Assembly (NCBI RefSeq): GCF_002262885.1
Contig: NZ_NKYF01000019.1
Coordinates: 62,001-126,000 of the forward strand
DNA from: Pseudonocardia sp. MH-G8
Lineage (GTDB): Bacteria > Actinomycetota > Actinomycetes > Mycobacteriales > Pseudonocardiaceae
Direction: 5' to 3'
Length of the DNA stretch: 64,000 nucleotides
Shown here piece by piece: positions 17,616 through 27,282 of this stretch (within the stretch, counting starts at the first letter, position 1; each line of letters begins with the position of its first letter). The translations under genes were made by a program, and so were the position numbers. Under the pieces are notes generated by a model. It made no database searches, was not told where the DNA came from, and saw only the letters and a list, made by a program, of their open reading frames with translations.

Positions 17616-19166
17616 TCACGGTCGCCGCCAGTGGCGGCCGGTGCGGGCGAGCATCGTGTTCGCCGACTCGGGTCCCCAGCTGCCCGCCGGGTACGGGTCG
17701 GGGCCCTCCTCCTGCTCGGCCCAGTGCTCGATGACGGGGTCGAGGATCTTCCAGGAGCGCTCGACCTCCTCGTTCACCGGGAACAGCGACGGCTCCCCGA
17801 GCAGCACGTCGAGGATGAGCCGCTCGTAGGCCTCCGGGGAGGCCTCGGTGAACGCGGTGCCGTAGCCGAAGTCCATCGTGACGTCGCGGACCTCCATCTG
17901 GCTGCCCGGCACCTTCGATCCGAAGCGCATCGTGACGCCCTCGTCCGGCTGCACGCGGATGACCAGCGCGTTCTGGCCGAGCTCCTCGGTCATCGTGGCG
18001 TCGAACGGCAGGTGCGGGGCCCGCTTGAAGATCACAGCGATCTCCGTGACGCGCCGGCCGAGCCGCTTGCCCGTACGCAGGTAGAACGGCACCCCCGCCC
18101 AACGCCGGGTGTCGACCTCGCACGTGATCGCCGCGAACGTCTCCGTGCGGGAGTTGGGGTCGAAGCCCTCCTCCTCGGTGAGACCGCGGACGAGCTCGCC
18201 GCCCTGCCACCCGCCGTTGTACTGGCCGTGAGCCGTGGTCTCGGTGAGCGGACCCACGAGCTTGGTGGCGTTGAGCACCTTGATCTTCTCGGCCCGCAGC
18301 TCGTCGGACGAGAACGAGACCGGCTCCTCCATCGCCGTGAACGCGAGCAGCTGCAACAGGTGGTTCTGGATGACGTCGCGGGCCGCGCCGATGCCGTCGT
18401 AGTAACCGGCCCGGCCACCGAGGCCGATGTCCTCGGCCATCGTGATCTGCACGCTGTCGACGTAGTGGCTGTTCCAGATCGGCTCGAACAGCTGGTTGGC
18501 GAAGCGCAGCGCGAGGACGTTCTGCACCGTCTCCTTGCCGAGGTAGTGGTCGATGCGGAACACCGAGTCCTCGGGGAAGACGTCGCCGACGATGTCGTTG
18601 AGCTCCCGCGCCGAGCGCAGGTCGTGCCCGAACGGCTTCTCGATCACCACCCGGCGCCAGCGGTCGCCGTCCTGGCTGGCCAGCCCGGACCGCGAGAGCT
18701 GCTTGAGCACCACGGGGAACGCGTTGGGCGGGATGGACAGGTAGAACGCGTGGTTGCCACCGGTGCCGCGTTCGCGATCGAGGGCATCGACGGTCTCCTC
18801 GAGCCGGTCGAACGCGTCGTCGTCGTCGAAGCTGCCGGACACGAAGCGGAAACCCTCGGCGAGGCGGTCCCACACGGTCTGGCGGAACGGCGTGCGCGCG
18901 TGCTCCTTCACCGCCTCGTACACGACCTGTCCGAAGTCCTGGTCGGCCCAGTCGCGGCGGGCGAAGCCGGTGAGGGCGAAGCCGGGCGGCAACAGCCCGC
19001 GGTTGGCGAGGTCGTAGATGGCCGGCATGAGCTTCTTGCGCGCGAGGTCGCCGGTGACCCCGAAGATGACCAGGCTGCACGGCCCCGCGATGCGTGGGAG
19101 CCGCTTGTCCCGCGGGTCGCGCAGCGGGTTGGTCCACCCCGTTGCAGCGGACGTGGCGGCGCTCAT
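17616..19166 (-). CDS. zwf: glucose-6-phosphate 1-dehydrogenase
   Basis: 516 residues. NADP-binding IFGVTGDLARKKLMPAIY, active-site RIDHYLGKETVQN, and the C-terminal KRAPHLPF and DVTMDFGYGTAF segments. First step of the oxidative pentose phosphate pathway. I start at ATG 19166 (MSAATSA) because GAGGAGAGAG lies directly before it and would be coding if ATG 19178 were used. Fourth gene of the tkt-tal-pgi-zwf-opcA-pgl operon. Confidence 0.96.
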   Translation of the reverse strand: MSAATSAATGWTNPLRDPRDKRLPRIAGPCSLVIFGVTGDLARKKLMPAIYDLANRGLLPPGFALTGFARRDWADQDFGQVVYEAVKEHARTPFRQTVWDRLAEGFRFVSGSFDDDDAFDRLEETVDALDRERGTGGNHAFYLSIPPNAFPVVLKQLSRSGLASQDGDRWRRVVIEKPFGHDLRSARELNDIVGDVFPEDSVFRIDHYLGKETVQNVLALRFANQLFEPIWNSHYVDSVQITMAEDIGLGGRAGYYDGIGAARDVIQNHLLQLLAFTAMEEPVSFSSDELRAEKIKVLNATKLVGPLTETTAHGQYNGGWQGGELVRGLTEEEGFDPNSRTETFAAITCEVDTRRWAGVPFYLRTGKRLGRRVTEIAVIFKRAPHLPFDATMTEELGQNALVIRVQPDEGVTMRFGSKVPGSQMEVRDVTMDFGYGTAFTEASPEAYERLILDVLLGEPSLFPVNEEVERSWKILDPVIEHWAEQEEGPDPYPAGSWGPESANTMLARTGRHWRRP

Positions 19167-19208
19167 CTCTCTCCTCATGATTCGGTTCGGGGGATCATCG
19201 CAGGTTCT

Positions 19209-20669
19209 TCACAGCTGTTGCACGGCGTGCGCCAACGTGACCAGGCCCGCCACCCGGTCGGTGAAGTGCAGGCGCAGCACCGGGCGGCCGCGAGCGGCGA
19301 GCGCGGTGGCGTCGGCGCCTGCCTGGGCGAGCTGGACGCGGGCGAGGGCGTCGACGTCGGCGGACGTGGCGCCCGGCTCCCCGTCGAGGGCGCCGGTCAG
19401 CTGGCAGACGCGCCCCCCGGGCGGGCCGCCCTTGGCGTGCTGGCCCGCGCCGGGCAGGCAGCGCGGTGCCCAGTCGAACGTGGTGGGCCGTCCGGTGCGC
19501 CGGGTGAGCTCCGGCCGCAGTACGGCGGCCGAGGCGTCCTCGATGCGGTCGAGGTAGGCGTGCACGGCGAGGTGCTGCGCGTCGTCGGCCAGGGCGCGCA
19601 AGGCATCGGCGACGGTGGCGGTGCCGGCGGGCAGCCAGGAGTCGGCGTAGACCTCGACCGCCCCGTCGGTGAACGCCGGTGTGGCGCCGGAGTTCCCGGG
19701 CGCCGGGGTGGCATCGGGCCGGTCGGTGGGGTCGACCTCGAGCAGGTGCGCCGCCACGGCGACGGCGTACTGCCAGGTGAGCATCTGCGCGGCGGGGGAG
19801 CCGTCGGTGTGCAGCGCCGCTGCGGGGACCTCACCGACGCCGACGGCGGGCAGGTCGCCCCACTCGGGTGCGTCCGGCCCCTCGACCAGCACCGGGAGCG
19901 GGCCGCGCCCCTCCTTGCCGAGCCCGCCCGCGACGAGCTGCGCCGCCCACTCGGCGAGTGCGGCGCAATCGGGGCCCGGTGCCAGTGCCACGGCGGTGGC
20001 ACCGGCGAGCAACGCTCCGAGCTCCAGCGCGGGGTTGGTGGGGGAGTCGAGGGCGAGCGCGTCCCGCGCGGCGTCGGCCTCGGCGAGGGCCGCGCCGATG
20101 TCGGCGCCCGCCAGCCCGGCCGGCACCAGCGCGTACGCGGTGAGGGCCGCCCACGGTCCGTCGACGTCGTCGGGGCCCAGGACGACGATCCCGGCGTCGG
20201 CCCCGGGGGCACCTGCCTGCAGTGGCCCGCCGGGCGGGGTGACCACGACGGTGTGCGCCGCCGGCTCGAGGCCCTCGGCGCGGAACGCCGCGTGCACGGT
20301 GTCGCGCAGCAGCGCCACCGGCTCCGGGTCCTCTCCGGGCGGCACGGACACGACGAGCACCGTGGCGGCGAGCTCGCCCGCGAGCGCGTCGAGGACCTGG
20401 ACCGGGTCGGTGGTGTCCAGGACGATCAGCCGTGGATCGGCGTGGGCCAGCGCCTCGGCGGCGACGCCGACCCCGCCGGCCGCGGCGAGCACGACGCGGA
20501 TCTGCCCCGCCACCCGACGCTCCTCGTGCAGGGCCGCGATCTCACCGACGAGCGGCCGGGCGGCGCGCGCGGCGCCGGTCCAGCCGGGTCGGGCGACCCG
20601 GGGCCAGAGCGCGCGGTCACCCGCCGCGGTCCGGGTGGCGACGGCGGCCTCCACGAGCTGCGCGGTCAC
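19209..20669 (-). CDS. glucose-6-phosphate isomerase homologue with degraded active-site motifs
   Basis: 486 residues, somewhat shorter than the roughly 550 of the actinobacterial operon-type isomerase. The end-to-end pattern of that family is recognisable (RPLVGEIAAL, DTTDPVQVLDAL, AALTAYALVPAGLAGADIGA, GLGKEGRGPLPV, FTDGAVEVYAD, GQHAKGGPP). The functional motifs are not: the glycine/serine motif reads AAAGGVGVAAE, the phosphate-binding SGST segment reads SVPPGEDPEP, and the GGRYS signature reads DGPWA. It is probably catalytically weak or inactive and kept for another role. GTG 20669 is 23 bases after tal. Confidence 0.7.
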   Translation of the reverse strand: MTAQLVEAAVATRTAAGDRALWPRVARPGWTGAARAARPLVGEIAALHEERRVAGQIRVVLAAAGGVGVAAEALAHADPRLIVLDTTDPVQVLDALAGELAATVLVVSVPPGEDPEPVALLRDTVHAAFRAEGLEPAAHTVVVTPPGGPLQAGAPGADAGIVVLGPDDVDGPWAALTAYALVPAGLAGADIGAALAEADAARDALALDSPTNPALELGALLAGATAVALAPGPDCAALAEWAAQLVAGGLGKEGRGPLPVLVEGPDAPEWGDLPAVGVGEVPAAALHTDGSPAAQMLTWQYAVAVAAHLLEVDPTDRPDATPAPGNSGATPAFTDGAVEVYADSWLPAGTATVADALRALADDAQHLAVHAYLDRIEDASAAVLRPELTRRTGRPTTFDWAPRCLPGAGQHAKGGPPGGRVCQLTGALDGEPGATSADVDALARVQLAQAGADATALAARGRPVLRLHFTDRVAGLVTLAHAVQQL

Positions 20670-20692
20670 GGGGTTCGTGCTCGGCCCGCTCG

Positions 20693-21802
20693 TCAGCGCG
20701 CTCCTTCGAGCTGACCGGTGACCGTCTCGCCGAGCTCGGTCCAGGACTTCTCGAACTTCTCGACGCCCTCGTTCTCCAGCACGAGGAACACGTCGGTGAG
20801 GTCGACGCCGACGCGGTCGAGCGCGTCGAACACCTCCTGCGCCTCGCCCGCGGTGCCCGTGACGCGGTCGCCGTGCACCTCGCCGTGGTCACCGAACGCC
20901 AGCAGGGTCTGCTCCGGCATCGTGTTCACGGTGTCGGCGACGACGAGCTCGGTGACGTAGAGCGTGTCGGAGTAGTCGGGGTTCTTCACACCGACCGAGG
21001 CCCACAGCGGCCGCTGCTTGCGCGCGCCCTTGGCCTCCAGCGCCTGCCACCGGTCGGAGGAGAACACCTCCTCGTAGGCGGCGTAGGCCAGCCGGGAGTT
21101 GGCGACGGCCGCCTTGCCGCGCAGGGCGAGGGCCTCGTCGCCGCCGATGGCCTCGAGCCGCTTGTCGATCTCGCTGTCGACCCGCGAGACGAAGAAGCTG
21201 GCGACCGAGGCGATGCGGGAGAGCTCCTGCCCGTTCGCGGCGGCCTGCTCGAGGCCGTCGAGGAAGGCGCCCATCACCGCGCGGTAGCGCTCCACCGAGA
21301 AGATCAGCGTGACGTTGACGCTCACGCCCTCGGCCAGCGCCCGCGTGATGGCCGGCAGCCCCGCTTCGGTGGCCGGGATCTTGACCAGCAGGTTGGGCCG
21401 GTCGACGGCCTTCCACAGGTCCAGCGCCTGCGCGACGGTGCCCTCGGTGTCGCGGGCGAGGCCGGGGTCGACCTCGAGCGAGACCCGGCCGTCGACGCCG
21501 CCCGTGGTCTCCCACGTGCCGCTGAAGACGTCACAGGCCTGCTGGACGTCGGCGACGGTGATCTCGCGGACGGCGTCGACGACCGATGCGCCACGGGCGG
21601 CGAGCTCCCGGACCTGCTCGTCGTACGCGTCGCCCTTGGCGAGCGCGCCCGCGAAGATCGTGGGGTTGGTGGTGACGCCGACGACGTGCTTGTCGGTGAT
21701 CAGCTCCCGGAGGTTGCCGCTCCTCAGGCGCTCACGCGACAGGTCGTCGAGCCAGATGGACACGCCGGCGTCGGCCAGCTGCCCCAGACGGTCGTTGCTC
21801 AT
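20693..21802 (-). CDS. tal: transaldolase
   Basis: 369 residues, the long form usual in actinobacteria. Schiff-base lysine K141 in LLVKIPATEAG, N-terminal VGVTTNPTIF, and RIASVASFFVSRVDSEIDK. Transfers dihydroxyacetone units between sugar phosphates. ATG 21802 has GGAGGAC upstream; eight bases separate it from tkt. Confidence 0.96.
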   Translation of the reverse strand: MSNDRLGQLADAGVSIWLDDLSRERLRSGNLRELITDKHVVGVTTNPTIFAGALAKGDAYDEQVRELAARGASVVDAVREITVADVQQACDVFSGTWETTGGVDGRVSLEVDPGLARDTEGTVAQALDLWKAVDRPNLLVKIPATEAGLPAITRALAEGVSVNVTLIFSVERYRAVMGAFLDGLEQAAANGQELSRIASVASFFVSRVDSEIDKRLEAIGGDEALALRGKAAVANSRLAYAAYEEVFSSDRWQALEAKGARKQRPLWASVGVKNPDYSDTLYVTELVVADTVNTMPEQTLLAFGDHGEVHGDRVTGTAGEAQEVFDALDRVGVDLTDVFLVLENEGVEKFEKSWTELGETVTGQLEGAR

Positions 21803-21810
21803 AAGTCCTC

Positions 21811-23898
21811 CTAGGAAAGGGTCGCGAGGCTGCGGCGGGCGGCGTCGACCACGTGCTCGTGGGTGAAGCCGAACTCGCGGAACAGCGTCTGGCAGTCGGC
21901 GCTGGCGCCGAAGTGCTCGATCGAGACGTTCTCGCCCGCGTCACCGGTGAACCGGTGCCACGGCTGCGCGACGCCGGCCTCCACGCTCACCCGCGCCCGC
22001 ACGGCGGCGGGCAGTACGGACTCGCGGTAGGTCGCGTCCTGCGCGTCGAACCACTCCACGCACGGCATCGACACCACCCTCGTGGCAACGCCGTCTGCCT
22101 CGAGGACCTTCCGCGCCTCGACGGCGATCTGCAGCTCGGAGCCCGTGGCGATGAGGATCACCTCGGGCTCGCCGGACGGGGTGTCGGCGAGCACGTAGCC
22201 ACCGCGCGCCACGCCCTCGGCCGAGGTGCCCTCCAGCACGGGCAGGTTCTGCCGGGTGAGCGCGAGGCCCTTCGGGCCCTCGGGGCGCTCGAGAGTGGCG
22301 CGCCAGGCGTAGGCGGTCTCGTTGGCGTCGCCGGGGCGGACCACGGCGAGGCCGGGGATCGCGCGCAGCGCCGCCAGGTGCTCGATCGGCTGGTGGGTGG
22401 GGCCGTCCTCGCCGAGCCCGATCGAGTCGTGGGTCCAGACGTACACGACGCTGGAGCGCATCAGCGCCGCGAGCCGCACCGCGGGGCGCATGTAGTCGCT
22501 GAACACGAGGAACGTGCCGCCGTAGGGACGGGTGGGGCCGTGCAGCGCGATGCCGTTGAGGATCGCGCCCATCGCGTGCTCGCGGACGCCGAAGTGCAGC
22601 GTGCGCCCGTACGGGTGGGCGTTCCACATCTTGGTGGCGGTGGAGGTGGGGCCGAACGAATCGGCGCCCTCCATCGTGGTGTTGTTGCTCTCCGCGAGGT
22701 CGGCCGAGCCGCCCCACAGCTCCGGCAGCAGGTCGGCGAGGGACTTGAGCACCTCGCCGGACGCCTTGCGGGTGGCCACGCCCTTGGGGTCGACGTCCCA
22801 GCTCGGCAGGGCCTTCTCCCAGCCCACCGGCAGGTCGCGGCCCAGCACGCGGTCGAGGAGCTCCTTGCGCTCCGGCTCGCGGGCGGCCCAGTCGTCGTAG
22901 GTGGCGGTCCACGCCTGGTGCGCCTCGCGGCCGCGGTCGACGACCTTGCGGGCGTGCGCGAGCACCTCGCCGTCGACCTCGAAGCTCTGCTCCGGGTCGA
23001 AGCCCAGGATCGTCTTGACCTCGGCCACCTCGTCGGCGCCCAGAGCGGAGCCGTGGGCCTTGCCGGTGTTCATCTTGTTCGGCGCGGGGAAGCCGATCAC
23101 CGTGCGCAGCAGGACGAACGACGGGCGGGTGGTCTCGGCGCGCGCGTTCTCCAGCGCCTCGAGGATGCCGGTGACGTTCTCGCCGCCGTCGACGACCTGC
23201 ACGTGCCAGCCGTAGGACTCGTACCGCTTCGCGGTGTCTTCGGACAGCGCGATGTCGGTGTCGTCCTCGATGGAGATCTTGTTGTCGTCGTAGATCACCG
23301 TGAGGTTGCCCAGCTGCTGGTGCCCCGCCAGCGAGGAGGCCTCGGAGGTGATGCCCTCCTCGATGTCGCCGTCGGAGGCGATCACGTAGATCTGGTGGTC
23401 GAACGGGCTCTGCCCGGGAGCGGCGTCCGGGTCGAACAGGCCCCGCTCGCGGCGGGCGCCGATGGCCATGCCGACGGCCGAGGCGAGACCCTGGCCCAGG
23501 GGGCCCGTCGTGATCTCGACGCCGGGGGTGTGCCGGTGCTCCGGGTGGCCGGGGGTCTTGGAGCCCCAGGTGCGCAGCCCCTGGAGGTCCTCGAGCTCGA
23601 GGCCGTACCCGGAGAGGTAGAGCTGGATGTAGAGCGTGAGGCTGGAGTGGCCCGCGGACAGCACGAACCGGTCGCGCCCGATCCAGTCGGCGTCGGCGGG
23701 GTCGTGGCGCATGATGCGCTGGAACAGCGTGTACGCCAGGGGTGCGAGGCTCATGGCCGTGCCCGGGTGGCCGTTGCCCACCTTCTGCACGGCGTCGGCG
23801 GCGAGGACCCGCACAGTGTCGACGGCGCGCCGATCGAGGTCGGTCCAGTCGTCGGGGAGGCTCGCTCGGGTCAGGGTGTCGATGTCGGTGTCGGCCAC
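21811..23898 (-). CDS. tkt: transketolase
   Basis: 695 residues. Thiamine pyrophosphate motif ASDGDIEEGITSEASS, N-terminal GNGHPGTAMSLAPLAY, and the HDSIGLGEDGPTHQPIEH segment of the pyrimidine domain. GTG 23898 is preceded by GAGGGAAG; the open frame reaches 24006 but that 36-residue extension is Arg/Pro-rich with no family match. First gene of the pentose phosphate operon, divergent from ctaB across about 270 bases that should hold both promoters. Confidence 0.96.
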   Translation of the reverse strand: MADTDIDTLTRASLPDDWTDLDRRAVDTVRVLAADAVQKVGNGHPGTAMSLAPLAYTLFQRIMRHDPADADWIGRDRFVLSAGHSSLTLYIQLYLSGYGLELEDLQGLRTWGSKTPGHPEHRHTPGVEITTGPLGQGLASAVGMAIGARRERGLFDPDAAPGQSPFDHQIYVIASDGDIEEGITSEASSLAGHQQLGNLTVIYDDNKISIEDDTDIALSEDTAKRYESYGWHVQVVDGGENVTGILEALENARAETTRPSFVLLRTVIGFPAPNKMNTGKAHGSALGADEVAEVKTILGFDPEQSFEVDGEVLAHARKVVDRGREAHQAWTATYDDWAAREPERKELLDRVLGRDLPVGWEKALPSWDVDPKGVATRKASGEVLKSLADLLPELWGGSADLAESNNTTMEGADSFGPTSTATKMWNAHPYGRTLHFGVREHAMGAILNGIALHGPTRPYGGTFLVFSDYMRPAVRLAALMRSSVVYVWTHDSIGLGEDGPTHQPIEHLAALRAIPGLAVVRPGDANETAYAWRATLERPEGPKGLALTRQNLPVLEGTSAEGVARGGYVLADTPSGEPEVILIATGSELQIAVEARKVLEADGVATRVVSMPCVEWFDAQDATYRESVLPAAVRARVSVEAGVAQPWHRFTGDAGENVSIEHFGASADCQTLFREFGFTHEHVVDAARRSLATLS

Positions 23899-24169
23899 AG
23901 CACTTCCCTCGGGTTCGGGTGGGGGCGCGGGCGGTGCGCCTCGACGCGCCCTGCCCTGCGCGGACGAACGCTTCCGCAGGTTCCGCTCGCGGTCCAGCCT
24001 AGTCACTCGTGGCGGCCACGGTGATCGCCCGTGCGACGACCGTCGACCGGTCGCGCACGGGGGCTACCCGGCAGTGGGGAGCACCATGCCCCGGGCTATC
24101 ATCGACAAGCCGTAGAAGTCGGCCCCTGGATCAAGGGGCCCGAGCTTCCCCACCACGCGGATCGAGGTT

Positions 24170-25132
24170 GTGCCGGTGAGTCTGCCCGTGTCTCAGCAGC
24201 CGCCTGCGCAAGGCGCCCGGGCAGGGTGGCGGGCGCGGCGGCAGCGGGCTGCCCACACGGTGCGCGCCTACCTGGGCCTGACCAAGACCCGCATCATCGA
24301 GCAGCTGCTCGTGGTCACGGTGCCGGCGATGTTCCTGGCCGAGCGCGGCGTCCCGTCGGTGTGGTTGATCATCGCCACGCTGGTCGGTGGCGCCATGGCA
24401 GCCGCGAGCGCCCACGCGCTGAACTGCGTGGTCGACGCCGACATCGACGCCGTCATGAAGCGCACCGCGCGCCGGCCGCTGGCCAAGGGGCAGGTGCCCA
24501 CGCGCCACGCGCTCGTCTTCGGCCTGGTGCTCGGGGCGTTGAGCTCGGTGTGGCTGGGGCTCACCACCAACTGGCTGGCCGCAGGCCTGTCCGTCGCGGC
24601 CATCGCCTTCTACGTCCTCGTCTACACGCTCCTGCTCAAGCGACGCACCTCGCAGAACATCGTGTGGGGTGGCGCCGCCGGCTGCATGCCGGTGGTGATC
24701 GGCTGGGCCGCGGTCACCGGCACCGTGGAGTGGCCGGCGCTCGTGATGTTCGCCGTGATCTTCTTCTGGACGCCGCCGCACTTCTGGGCGCTGGCCATGC
24801 GCTACCGCGAGGACTACGCCAACGCCGGGGTTCCGATGCTGCCGGTGGTGGCGAAGCCGGCCCAGGTGACGATCCGGATCGTCGCCTACTCGTGGGTGAT
24901 GGTGGCCGCCACGCTCCTGCTCGTGGCGGCCACGTCGTGGATCTACGCCACCGTCGCCGTGCTCGGCGGCACCTGGTTCGTCTACCAGGCCCACCGCCTG
25001 CACCAGGACACCACCGCAGGCCGCGAGGTCAGCACGATGAAGCTGTTCCACCTCTCGAACGGTTACCTCTGCGTCCTGTTCGCCGCCATCGCCGTCGACG
25101 CCGCGATCGGGCTGCCCGTCCTCGTTTCGTGA
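24170..25132 (+). CDS. ctaB: protoheme IX farnesyltransferase (heme O synthase)
   Basis: 320 residues of the UbiA family with about nine membrane segments. The prenyl-diphosphate motif NCVVDADIDAVMKRT and the second acidic region (RYREDYANAGVPMLPVV) are intact. It makes heme O, the substrate of CtaA, for the aa3 oxidase. The start is uncertain: GTG 24170 or GTG 24176. Divergent from tkt, the common actinobacterial arrangement. Confidence 0.93.
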   Translation: MPVSLPVSQQPPAQGARAGWRARRQRAAHTVRAYLGLTKTRIIEQLLVVTVPAMFLAERGVPSVWLIIATLVGGAMAAASAHALNCVVDADIDAVMKRTARRPLAKGQVPTRHALVFGLVLGALSSVWLGLTTNWLAAGLSVAAIAFYVLVYTLLLKRRTSQNIVWGGAAGCMPVVIGWAAVTGTVEWPALVMFAVIFFWTPPHFWALAMRYREDYANAGVPMLPVVAKPAQVTIRIVAYSWVMVAATLLLVAATSWIYATVAVLGGTWFVYQAHRLHQDTTAGREVSTMKLFHLSNGYLCVLFAAIAVDAAIGLPVLVS

Positions 25133-25141
25133 CCCCCGCGC

Positions 25142-26359
25142 TCAGGCGGCCGGGACCATCCCGTGCGGGTCGAGCACGTACTTGCGCGCCGCGCCCTGGT
25201 CGAACTCCTGGTAGCCGCGCGGCGCGTCGTCCAGGGAGATGACGGTGGCGTTGACCGCCTCCGCGATGCGCGCCTTGTCGTACAGGATGCTCATCATCAG
25301 GTTGCGGTTGTAGCGCAGCACCGGGCACTGGCCGGTGGCGAGCGAGTGGCTCTTCGCCCAGCCCAGCCCCAGGCGCACCTTGAGGGTGCCCTCCTGCGCA
25401 TCGGGGTCGGCGGCGCCGGGATCGCCGGTGACGTACAGCCCGGGGATGCCGAGCCGGCCACCTGCGCGCGTCACGGCCATCACCGAGTTCAGCACGGCCG
25501 CGGGTGCCTCCCCGCCCGCAGCGCCGTGCCCGGTGGCCTCGAACCCCACTGCGTCCACGGCGCAGTCCACCTCGTTCGTGCCCAGGATCTGCGCGATCTG
25601 GTCCTCCAGCGTGGCGTCCTGGGAGATGTCGACGGTCTCGCACCCGAACGAGCGGGCCTGGGAGAGGCGGTCGGCGTTGAGATCGCCGACGATCACCACG
25701 GCGGCCCCGAGCAGTTGGGCGGCGTGGGCGGCGGCGAGCCCCACGGGACCGGCGCCCGCGACGTAGACGGTGGAGCCGGTCGTGACGCCCGCCGTGTAGG
25801 CACCGTGGTAGCCGGTGGGGAAGATGTCCGAGAGCATCGTCAGGTCGAGGATCTTCTCCAGGGCCTGGTCCCGGTCGGGGAACTTCAGCAGGTTGAAGTC
25901 GGCGAACGGCACCATGACGTACTCGGCCTGGCCGCCCTCCCAGCCGCCCATGTCCACGTAGCCGTACGCGGAGCCCGCGCGCGCCGGGTTGACGTTGAGG
26001 CAGACACCGGTCTGGCCCTCCCGGCAGTTGCGGCACCGCCCGCAGGCGATGTTGAACGGCACCGAGCAGATGTCGCCGACGTCGACGAACTGGACGTCGC
26101 TGCCCTTCTCCACCACCTCGCCGGTGATCTCGTGGCCGAGGGTCTGCCCCGGCGGGGCGGTGGTGCGCCCGCGCACCATGTGCTGGTCGGACCCGCAGAT
26201 GTTGGTGGACACGCACCGCAGGATGACCGCGTGGTCGGCCTTGCGCGTCATACCCATCGCCTCGGCGACCTCGGCGGGCACCTCGAGCGTCGGCATGTCG
26301 TGGTCCTCCACCGCGACCACGCCCGGCTCCTTGTAGACGACGATCCTGTTGCCACCCAT
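25142..26359 (-). CDS. zinc-dependent dehydrogenase, glutathione-independent formaldehyde dehydrogenase type
   Basis: 405 residues from ATG 26359 with GAGGTG upstream. Catalytic zinc ligands in STNICGSDQHM and GHEITGEVVEKG, structural zinc cysteines in ACGRCRNCREGQTGVC, and NAD site VAGAGPVGLAAAHAAQL. The start MGGNRIVVYKEPG and overall pattern match the Pseudomonas putida FdhA group, which oxidises aldehydes with tightly bound NAD and no thiol cofactor. Nine bases from the convergent ctaB. Substrate in vivo not determined. Confidence 0.85.
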   Translation of the reverse strand: MGGNRIVVYKEPGVVAVEDHDMPTLEVPAEVAEAMGMTRKADHAVILRCVSTNICGSDQHMVRGRTTAPPGQTLGHEITGEVVEKGSDVQFVDVGDICSVPFNIACGRCRNCREGQTGVCLNVNPARAGSAYGYVDMGGWEGGQAEYVMVPFADFNLLKFPDRDQALEKILDLTMLSDIFPTGYHGAYTAGVTTGSTVYVAGAGPVGLAAAHAAQLLGAAVVIVGDLNADRLSQARSFGCETVDISQDATLEDQIAQILGTNEVDCAVDAVGFEATGHGAAGGEAPAAVLNSVMAVTRAGGRLGIPGLYVTGDPGAADPDAQEGTLKVRLGLGWAKSHSLATGQCPVLRYNRNLMMSILYDKARIAEAVNATVISLDDAPRGYQEFDQGAARKYVLDPHGMVPAA

Positions 26360-26676
26360 AGTGATGCACCTCACTTCATCGGTCGGCCCAAGGCCTACCC
26401 GCCGCGAGGCGCCTTTACAAGTGGAGGGCGCGAGCATGTGGTCACGACCGTCCGTCGAGCGGCCACCCGACACACCCCCCTCTCCTCCGATGAGGCTCCT
26501 CGACGGGGTTGCGTGAGCCCCCCTCGCCTCATGCCCCGCCATCGCTGCTCCCCGGGCCCTGCCTCGTAGGCCGGGTTGCGGTGGGCGCGCCGTTCTCGGC
26601 TCGAGGCTTCCTGTCCCACCCCGCAGCTGGGCCTCACTCGCAGTGGGTCCGGCGCCGGGCTCGTCCTCCGCGCCGA

Positions 26677-26753
26677 GGGTGGCCGGGTTGGGCGCTACCC
26701 ACGAATATCGTGGTCGTTCGGGCGACCGCTCCCGGCTTGGCCCAGGCCCGTTC
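26677..26753 (+). repeat. left arm of a diverged inverted repeat
   Basis: Two blocks match the right arm exactly in reverse complement: 15 bases at 26677-26691 (GGGTGGCCGGGTTGG) and 24 bases at 26730-26753. They are 38 bases apart here and 37 apart in the right arm, and weaker similarity continues past the inner block. Confidence 0.7.
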
Positions 26754-26994
26754 TGGACGAGCCCGTCTCCGCCGGGTGCGACTCAACCGGCTGTGGTGCC
26801 GTCCCCGAACCCCTCCGACAACGGCCTTGATCAGTGAAGCAGGGCCATGAGCTGCACCCCTGCCACTGTTCGTCCCGATCCTGCCGATCATGAGAGGTGG
26901 GCACGCCGCAGACCTGACTGATGATCATCGATAGGGAGTGTGGAACGGGACCACCGCAAGGTGCGCACGCACGCGACAGGGACGGTCTCGTCCC

Positions 26995-27070
26995 GAACGG
27001 GCCTGGGCCAAGCCGGGAACGGCCGCCCACCCAACTCCGGTACTCAGCAGTTCTGCCAACCCGGCCACCC
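26995..27070 (-). repeat. right arm of the diverged inverted repeat
   Basis: Reverse-complement partner of 26677-26753: 24-base block at 26995-27018 and 15-base block at 27056-27070. About 240 bases separate the two arms and no transposase frame lies between them. Confidence 0.7.
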
Positions 27071-27230
27071 CGGCCGACGGGCGGGGTCAGGGAACCCGGC
27101 CGACTGCGCAGAAGACCGGGGCCGGGGGTGAGGCAGTGGTCGTGAGCCGGGACGGCGCGCCCACAGGCGATTTCACGACCACATAGAGGTGATGGGGGTT
27201 GGATCTTTCCTGAACCCCGATCACGTCTAT

Positions 27231-27282
27231 CTGGTCATGAAACGGGCGCGTTCCGCGGAACGCGAGGCGGCCATGATCAGCG
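27231..27282 (+). repeat. palindromic intergenic repeat, copy 1
   Basis: Centre is the perfect 18-base palindrome CGCGTTCCGCGGAACGCG (27247-27264), flanked by TCATGAAAC on the left and CATGATCAGCG on the right. A second copy, inverted, lies at 61383-61433 with a 16-base centre. Confidence 0.65.

Noticed and set aside
17601..20714. 1037-codon open frame on the plus strand across zwf and pgi
   Set aside because: Antisense shadow of two minus-strand genes in GC-rich DNA; low-complexity translation with no family pattern.
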